NCBI RefSeq assembly: GCF_009870825.1
Contig: NZ_WTWY01000011.1
Location: 1-64,000, forward strand
Origin: Paenibacillus sp. USDA918EY
GTDB lineage: Bacteria > Bacillota > Bacilli > Paenibacillales > Paenibacillaceae
DNA: 64,000 bases
Reading direction: 5' to 3'
Shown here: positions 58,893-64,000 of the stretch, piece after piece
Layout: each line of letters begins with the position of its first letter
Numbering within the stretch: the stretch's first letter is position 1
Made by a program: the position numbers and the translations under genes
Notes under the pieces: generated by a model
Database searches by the model: none
What the model was told of the DNA's origin: nothing
The model's input: only the letters and a program-made list of their open reading frames with translations

Positions 58893-59596
58893 TCGTTCAG
58901 CACTTGCTCCACCTTCGAAATATGCAATTCCATGCGGGCGGAGGCTTCCTTGGCATCCTGTCCGGCGATGGCTTCGTAGATCCGGATATGCTCCTGAAGC
59001 AGCCGTTCCGCGGAGGAGCGTTCGGCGTAAAACCAAAGCGCGCGCATATCCTTCATGCTTTCATGCAGCTTGCTCGCCAGCGATTCCATCAATTCAAGCA
59101 GAAGCGGGTTGCGGGTTGCGGCCGCGATCTGCTGGTGGAATTTAACGTCGGCCTGTTCGATAAAATGCTCGTCTTCGGATTGTCTCATGTCTTCAAGCAG
59201 CTTCTCGAAAACGGCCAAATCCTCCGCCGTTCGCTGCTGGGCGGCAAGCGCGGCGCAGCCGGCCTCAAGCACCCGGCGCACTTCGAGGAGATGGCGCAGC
59301 GATGCGGCGCGGCCTTCCCACAAATCGTCGTACCGCTGCATCGGGTGTACCGGTCCGGCTTCGGAAGGAGGCGCTTTGACGAACGTGCCCCCGCCTTGCT
59401 TAATGTTCAGCAGTCCCATCGCTTTCAGCGCGCTAAGCGCCTCCCGGATCGTCGATCTGCCTACATTGTACTGGGCGGCCAGGTCGACGACGGAGGCAAG
59501 ACGGTCTCCGGGAGCAAGCCGTCCTTCATCCATCTGTTTTTTTAAATCGTTCATGACCCATTCGTACTGCTTCAAAGGTCTTTGCTGGTTCGTCAA
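58856..59596 (-). CDS. GntR-family regulator, FadR/LutR subfamily
   Basis: A 246-residue regulator. The winged helix-turn-helix covers ~10-80 (DLAAQYNVGRSTIREALSAL; LLNIKQGGGTFV) and the FCD effector domain ~100-235 (VRRVLEAGCAALAAQQ; DVKFHQQIAAATRNPLLLEL). I start it at TTG 59596 after AAGGAAGG; the open frame reaches 59941 but that part overlaps the divergent promoter region. LutR of Bacillus and GlcC/LldR control lactate or glycolate genes. It stands divergent from glcD-glcF, which it probably represses. Confidence 0.87.
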   Translation of the reverse strand: MTNQQRPLKQYEWVMNDLKKQMDEGRLAPGDRLASVVDLAAQYNVGRSTIREALSALKAMGLLNIKQGGGTFVKAPPSEAGPVHPMQRYDDLWEGRAASLRHLLEVRRVLEAGCAALAAQQRTAEDLAVFEKLLEDMRQSEDEHFIEQADVKFHQQIAAATRNPLLLELMESLASKLHESMKDMRALWFYAERSSAERLLQEHIRIYEAIAGQDAKEASARMELHISKVEQVLNEKKAGDHHLRMT

Positions 59597-59791
59597 GATC
59601 TCGACATCCTTCCTTGAATCTCTAATCCCGGCCGCTGAAACGGTTATGTACCGGTTAAGGGTTTTCACCTGTTCCGCGGCGCTTGCATCGGTGATTCTTT
59701 TTTTCAATACAGATTGGACATGCCGAAAAAAAATTTCGTTCTGGTCTATTTTCGATCCATATATTCTAGTGTATACTTGTTCACAAGAAAA

Positions 59792-59804
59792 GTCATCAGA
59801 TGAC
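59792..59804. promoter_or_regulatory. Operator-like palindrome in the glcD upstream region
   Basis: GTCATCAGATGAC is a perfect 13-bp palindrome, 55 bp before glcD and 196 bp before the GntR gene. A possible -10 TATACT (59772-59777) lies just upstream. It is the best candidate target for the divergent GntR protein. Confidence 0.5.
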
Positions 59805-59858
59805 CTGACTAATTTATAACGAATAACCCAAACCCAATGAATCCAAGGGGGGCTTTCC

Positions 59859-61274
59859 TTGCTGCAAGAAGAAGTCAAACGCGAACTTGCCTCGATCCTC
59901 GGCAGCGAATGCGTGAAGGACGATCCGCAATCGCTTGTCACCCATTCCTATGACGGCACGCCGATGCTCCAATCGCTGCCGGATGCCGTCGTTTACCCGT
60001 CCAGCACCGAAGAGGTGTCGCAAATCATGAAGGTGCTCAGCCGCCACAAAATCCCGGTCGTGGGCAGAGGCTCAGGCACGAATTTATGCGGAGGCACAGT
60101 GCCGGTACAGGGCGGTGTCGTGATGGTCATGCACCGAATGAACCGCATTTTGGAAATCGACCTCGAAAATTTGACGGCAACGGTGCAGCCCGGTTTGAAC
60201 ACGAAACAGTTCAGCACGCATGTCGAAAGTTTGGGCTTGTTCTACCCGCCCGATCCGAGCAGCATGTCCATTTCCACGATCGGCGGGAATATTGCCGAAT
60301 GCTCCGGCGGCCTGCGCGGCCTGAAATACGGAACGACCAAAGATTACGTGATCGGCCTCGAGGCGGTGCTCGCAAACGGAGACGTGATCCGTACCGGCGG
60401 GAAACTGATGAAGGACGTGGCGGGTTACGATTTGACGAAGCTGCTCGTCGGGTCGGAAGGCACGCTCGCCATTATTACGGAAGCGATTTTGAAGCTGATT
60501 CCGCCGCCAAAATACAAAAAGACGATGCTTGCCATGTACAAGGACCTTTACGGGGCGGCGCGCACAGTATCGAAGATCATCGAAAACCGCATCATTCCGG
60601 CGACGCTGGAAATTTTGGATAACGCCACGATTCGCGTCGTGGACGATTTTGCGAAGCTGGGGCTGCCGCTGGACATGGAAGCGATCCTGATCATCGAGCA
60701 GGACGGCGACGAAGAAGCGGTGGAGCGGGATATCGCCGTTATTACCGAGGTTTGCAAAAGCGAGCATGCCGATCAGGTAAGTATTGCGGCCAGCCAGGAG
60801 GAGGCGGAGAAGCTGCTGACCGCGCGCCGGAGCGCGTTTACCGCGCTGGCGAGGCTGCGTCCGACGACGATTTTGGAGGACGCAACCGTGCCGCGCTCGA
60901 AAATCGCCGACATGGTGGTGGAAATCAACCGGATCGCGAAAAAGCATAACGTCCAGATCAGCACGTTCGGCCATGCGGGCGACGGCAACCTGCATCCGAC
61001 CGCGACGACCGATGCCCGCAACAAGGAAGAGATCGCCCGTGTCGAGGAAGCGTTCGAGGAAATTTTCGAAGCGGCCATCCGTTTGGGCGGAACGATTACG
61101 GGCGAGCACGGCGTCGGCATGGTGAAATCGCCGTACCTGGAATGGAAGGTGGGCCCGGCGGGGATGGACGTGATGAAAGCGATCAAAAATTCCTTCGATC
61201 CGCATAATTTGCTCAATCCGGGCAAAGTATTCGCGAAGGAAACGCGCAAAAGGGTGGTGATCCAGCGTGGCTAA
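59859..61274 (+). CDS. glcD: FAD-linked glycolate/D-lactate oxidase subunit
   Basis: A 471-residue flavoprotein that oxidises glycolate or D-lactate. The FAD-binding (PP-loop) motif is GRGSGTNLCGGTVPVQGG, followed by STIGGNIAECSGGLRGLKYG and VGSEGTLAIITEAILKL; the C-terminal domain has FGHAGDGNLHP and TGEHGVGMVKSPYL. TTG start after AAGGGGGG at 6 bases. It overlaps glcF by 8 bases. As in Bacillus ysfC-ysfD there is no separate glcE gene. Confidence 0.94.
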   Translation: MLQEEVKRELASILGSECVKDDPQSLVTHSYDGTPMLQSLPDAVVYPSSTEEVSQIMKVLSRHKIPVVGRGSGTNLCGGTVPVQGGVVMVMHRMNRILEIDLENLTATVQPGLNTKQFSTHVESLGLFYPPDPSSMSISTIGGNIAECSGGLRGLKYGTTKDYVIGLEAVLANGDVIRTGGKLMKDVAGYDLTKLLVGSEGTLAIITEAILKLIPPPKYKKTMLAMYKDLYGAARTVSKIIENRIIPATLEILDNATIRVVDDFAKLGLPLDMEAILIIEQDGDEEAVERDIAVITEVCKSEHADQVSIAASQEEAEKLLTARRSAFTALARLRPTTILEDATVPRSKIADMVVEINRIAKKHNVQISTFGHAGDGNLHPTATTDARNKEEIARVEEAFEEIFEAAIRLGGTITGEHGVGMVKSPYLEWKVGPAGMDVMKAIKNSFDPHNLLNPGKVFAKETRKRVVIQRG

Positions 61275-62610
61275 TGGGCAAACGCAGCATACGAATCCAC
61301 TGACCGAGAAGCTCCGTTTGCGCCTCGACGAAGACCAGCTGACCAACTGCATGCGCTGCGGGTTTTGCTTGCCGGCCTGCCCGACGTTCGCCGAAACGGG
61401 GCTGGAAGCCGAATCCCCGCGGGGACGGATCGCCCTCATGAAAGCCGTGACGGACGGCCTGATGGTTCCGGATCAAGCCTTCGAAGAGCAGATGAACCAC
61501 TGCCTCGGCTGCCGCGCCTGCGAGCCGGCCTGCCCGGCGGGAGTCAAATACGGCCAATTGATCGAGCAGGCGCGGGACGCGATCGAAGACCATAAACGCC
61601 ACAAGCCGTGGGTGCAGGCAACGCGCCATGCTGCCTTCAAGACGGTATTCCCGCATCAGAAGCGGATGAAATGGGTCGGCCGCGGCCTGCAATTTTACCA
61701 AAAATCCGGGCTTCGCGCCGCAGCTCATGCCACAGGCGCGATGAAGCTGTTCCCGAAGCATTTGCGCGATATGGAGAAAATTTTGCCGGACGCGACCGGG
61801 CGCGGCGTCGTGGAGCAGATCGGCGAGCGCCATCCGGCGAAAGGCGAAAAAATCGCGACGGTCGCCTTGTTCCGGGGCTGTATCATGGATGTTTTGTTTA
61901 CCGACACCAACATCCATACGGTGGATTTGCTCACGGCTGCGGGTTTTGAAGTCGTCATTCCGCGGGAGCAAAACTGCTGCGGCGCGCTGCATGCGCACAG
62001 CGGGGAAGCGGAGGGAGCCAGGGAGCTGGCCAGACGGAATATCCAGACGTTCAAGGCCGCCGGAGTGGATTATATCGTTTCCAATGCGGGCGGCTGCGGG
62101 GCGATTTTGACCGAATACGACCATCTGCTGCACGAAGACCCGCAGTGGCGCGACGACGCCGTATGGTTCGCGGAGCGGGTCGTGGACGTCAGCGATTTGC
62201 TCGTGCGCGTAGGCAGAAGCCTCGATTTCGGCGAGGAGGAGACGTCGGACAGCACGGAACAAGTCCGCATCACCTATCAGGATTCATGCCATCTGCGCAA
62301 CGTCATGCGTTCATCGGACGCTCCGCGCAAATTGATGCGCCAAGTGAAGGGGGCGCAGTTCGTCGAGATGAAAAACGCCGACCGCTGCTGCGGATCGGCG
62401 GGGATCTACAACATCACGCAGCCGGAAATGGCCGGGCAAATTTTGGACCACAAGATGGAACATGCCGAAGCGACCGGGGCCGGCTACATGCTGACCAGCA
62501 ATCCGGGCTGCCTGCTGCAGATGAAGCACGGCATCGAGGAACATGGGCTGAGCGGGCGGATGAAGGCGGTCCATATCGTGGACTTCCTGCATGAACGATT
62601 AAAACGTTAG
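61267..62610 (+). CDS. glcF: Iron-sulphur subunit of glycolate/D-lactate oxidase
   Basis: A 447-residue electron-transfer subunit. Two 4Fe-4S motifs are visible, CMRCGFCLPACP (~28-39) and CLGCRACEPACP (~79-90), followed by two CCG domains (CCGALHAHSG and CCGSAGIYN). The GTG start lies within the end of glcD. It passes electrons from GlcD to the quinone pool. A perfect 20-bp terminator follows, so the operon has only these two genes. Confidence 0.95.
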   Translation: MANGQTQHTNPLTEKLRLRLDEDQLTNCMRCGFCLPACPTFAETGLEAESPRGRIALMKAVTDGLMVPDQAFEEQMNHCLGCRACEPACPAGVKYGQLIEQARDAIEDHKRHKPWVQATRHAAFKTVFPHQKRMKWVGRGLQFYQKSGLRAAAHATGAMKLFPKHLRDMEKILPDATGRGVVEQIGERHPAKGEKIATVALFRGCIMDVLFTDTNIHTVDLLTAAGFEVVIPREQNCCGALHAHSGEAEGARELARRNIQTFKAAGVDYIVSNAGGCGAILTEYDHLLHEDPQWRDDAVWFAERVVDVSDLLVRVGRSLDFGEEETSDSTEQVRITYQDSCHLRNVMRSSDAPRKLMRQVKGAQFVEMKNADRCCGSAGIYNITQPEMAGQILDHKMEHAEATGAGYMLTSNPGCLLQMKHGIEEHGLSGRMKAVHIVDFLHERLKR

Positions 62611-62637
62611 CTTTCGACGGCTACGATGGCATAAAAT

Positions 62638-62688
62638 ACAAACGGGATGTTCTTCAAGCGAATCGGCTTGAAGAACATCCCGTTTTTC
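62638..62688 (+). terminator. Rho-independent terminator of glcD-glcF
   Basis: A perfect 20-bp stem, AAACGGGATGTTCTTCAAGC and its complement, with loop GAATCG, followed by Ts. It may also end the convergent chemoreceptor gene. Confidence 0.93.
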
Positions 62689-62758
62689 ATTTGCTTATAG
62701 CCCCCGAATTGGCGGCGCCTTTTACGGTTATCTCTACTTGTGCAGGAACTTTTTGCAC

Positions 62759-64000
62759 CTATTCATCGAGCTTGAAGCGGTCGATCATCGCCTGCATGTC
62801 CGCCGCCATCCGGGCCAGGCCGGCCGCGGAGGAACTGATTTCTTCCATGGACGCCAGCTGTTCCTGGCTGGCTGCGGAGACTTGTTCGAACGAGGACACG
62901 GTTTGGCGCGAGATCCCGGCAACCTCGTGAACGGCAGCCGAAATTTCCTGGCTGCTGGCCGACATCTGTTCCGTGATCGCGGAGATGTCCTGGATCTGGT
63001 CCGAAATCTGCTTGGCGGAACGCTCGATGTTCACGAACGCCTCCAGCGCTTCCGCAGTGACGTCCAGCCCCTGGCTTACGTCGGCTTGAACCTTGTTCTT
63101 CATCACGTCGAAGGCGCTGGCGATCAGTTCGGTCATCTTTGCGATCGTCTCCTGAATCTCTTCGGCGGTGATGCGGGATTGGTCGGCCAGCTTGCGGACT
63201 TCGTTCGCTACGACCGCGAACCCCCGCCCATGTTCGCCGGCGCGTGCCGCTTCGATCGCCGCATTCAGCGACAGCAGGTTCGTCTGCTTGGAAATTTCCG
63301 AGATGGCCGTGCTCATGTCCGCGATGTTTGCGCTATGTTCATGCAGCCGATCCATCAACGCGGCCGATTCCACCGTGGATTGCCGGATGGTATCCATTTG
63401 AGCGCTAACCTGGCGTATTTTCCGGCTGCCGTCCTTCACGTCCTCTTCGGTGCGGCTGGACGAATCTACGATCGCTCCGGCGGATTCGGCGATTTTCTGG
63501 ATGCCGCGCGTCATTTCTTCCAGCGTACGGGCGCTTTCTTCGGTAGCCAAAGCCTGGGTTGCGGCACCCTCGGACGAATCGGATATGAGCCGTGAAACCG
63601 TTTCGACCGATTGGGCGTTCAATTCGGTGCTGGCCGTCAGCTCTTCGCTGGATGCCGCCAGTTGACTGGACGTATCGCTCATGTCCAGCACCATGCTGCG
63701 GAGGGACGCGACCATGCCGTTGTAATTCTCGGCGAGCGTTCCGATTTCGTCCGTGCGGTTGATGATGACCTGCTCGCTCAAATGGCCGTTGCTGACCCGG
63801 ATGGCCGATTGGTTCAGCTGCTCGATCGGTTTGGTCATGCCGCGGATGACGAAGAACATGATGACAAGAATAAGGGCAACGGCAATCACGAGCACGCCCA
63901 CGGAAGTGTACAGGATCGGGCGCGTGGCATCGCTGTATTCGCTGTCGGGAAGGATGCCCACGATTTTGAAGGACGTCGTTCCGTTGGTGGTAAAATATCC
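62759..64000 (-). CDS. Methyl-accepting chemotaxis protein, N-terminus cut by window edge
   Basis: The C-terminal 413 or so residues of a chemoreceptor; the open frame continues past the right edge. Visible from the N-side: the end of an extracellular Cache-like sensor (GTTSFKIVGILPDSEYSD), one membrane helix (ILYTSVGVLVIAVALILVIM), a HAMP domain (RGMTKPIEQLNQSAIRVSNG), and the full cytoplasmic signalling domain with hairpin tip NLLSLNAAIEAARAGEHGRG. It ends in MIDRFKLDE and lacks a CheR-binding pentapeptide. It converges with glcF. The ligand is unknown, although proximity to glycolate genes is noted. Confidence 0.93.
   Translation of the reverse strand, partial: GYFTTNGTTSFKIVGILPDSEYSDATRPILYTSVGVLVIAVALILVIMFFVIRGMTKPIEQLNQSAIRVSNGHLSEQVIINRTDEIGTLAENYNGMVASLRSMVLDMSDTSSQLAASSEELTASTELNAQSVETVSRLISDSSEGAATQALATEESARTLEEMTRGIQKIAESAGAIVDSSSRTEEDVKDGSRKIRQVSAQMDTIRQSTVESAALMDRLHEHSANIADMSTAISEISKQTNLLSLNAAIEAARAGEHGRGFAVVANEVRKLADQSRITAEEIQETIAKMTELIASAFDVMKNKVQADVSQGLDVTAEALEAFVNIERSAKQISDQIQDISAITEQMSASSQEISAAVHEVAGISRQTVSSFEQVSAASQEQLASMEEISSSAAGLARMAADMQAMIDRFKLDE

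Noticed and set aside
1..64000. CRISPR array, tRNA or rRNA genes, prophage
   Set aside because: No regularly spaced repeats, no tRNA TPsiC-type sequence and no phage structural genes were found on reading both strands.

Overview
The window looks like chromosomal DNA of a moderately GC-rich, Gram-positive, spore-former-type bacterium of the Bacillales, most like Paenibacillus. Signs of this are strong GGAGG ribosome binding sites, frequent TTG and GTG starts, SigA- and SigD-type promoters, qox-type quinol oxidase, gntR-P-K genes, YtrA-type ABC operons, and secreted proteins with SLH, FIVAR and cohesin modules. The genus is inferred from gene content only. No rRNA, tRNA, CRISPR array, phage or insertion sequence was recognised.

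Left part (1-15100): a chemotaxis receptor cut by the window edge, with a SigD-like promoter; an exported amidase; S-adenosylmethionine decarboxylase (speD); a three-gene cassette (lipoprotein, lipase with a C-terminal WXG100-like domain, small WXG100-like protein) that resembles a type VII secretion lipase toxin with reversed domain order; a secreted repeat/Ig-like protein; and a phosphonate-type ABC transporter (phnD-C-E-E) divergent from a nucleotidase/phosphodiesterase, with an 11-bp-phased Pho-box-like array between them.

Middle part (15100-34300): a large exported multidomain protein (OB-like, DUF4350-like, cohesin, FIVAR x2, dockerin-like) followed by a cohesin-SLH surface anchor; an FMN riboswitch controlling an EamA/DMT transporter; a five-gene OppA-type ABC import operon with a cre-like site; an AadK-type aminoglycoside 6-adenylyltransferase with a possible leader peptide; the gluconate genes gntR, gntP and gntK with two matching operators; and an AraC regulator followed by an ADP-ribosylglycohydrolase.

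Right part (35200-64000): remains of two decayed genes (a carbohydrate ABC permease and a probable beta-helix protein); an ArsB-type pump; an exported CAP-domain protein; a YtrA-type operon with two ABC exporters and an operator over its promoter; an RpiR regulator; an ABC sugar-binding lipoprotein with a DUF4091 protein; a Mug-type DNA glycosylase; the qoxABCD cytochrome aa3 quinol oxidase operon; a HAD phosphatase; a DUF2339 membrane protein; an AEC-family carrier; a small HEPN-like protein; a FadR-type GntR regulator divergent from glcD-glcF (glycolate or D-lactate oxidation); and a second chemotaxis receptor cut by the right edge.

The strongest candidate for something under-described is the 4.8-6.9 kb lipase/WXG100/lipoprotein cassette. 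Next come the riboswitch-controlled EamA transporter, the cohesin/dockerin/SLH pair, and the leader peptide in front of the aminoglycoside-modifying enzyme.
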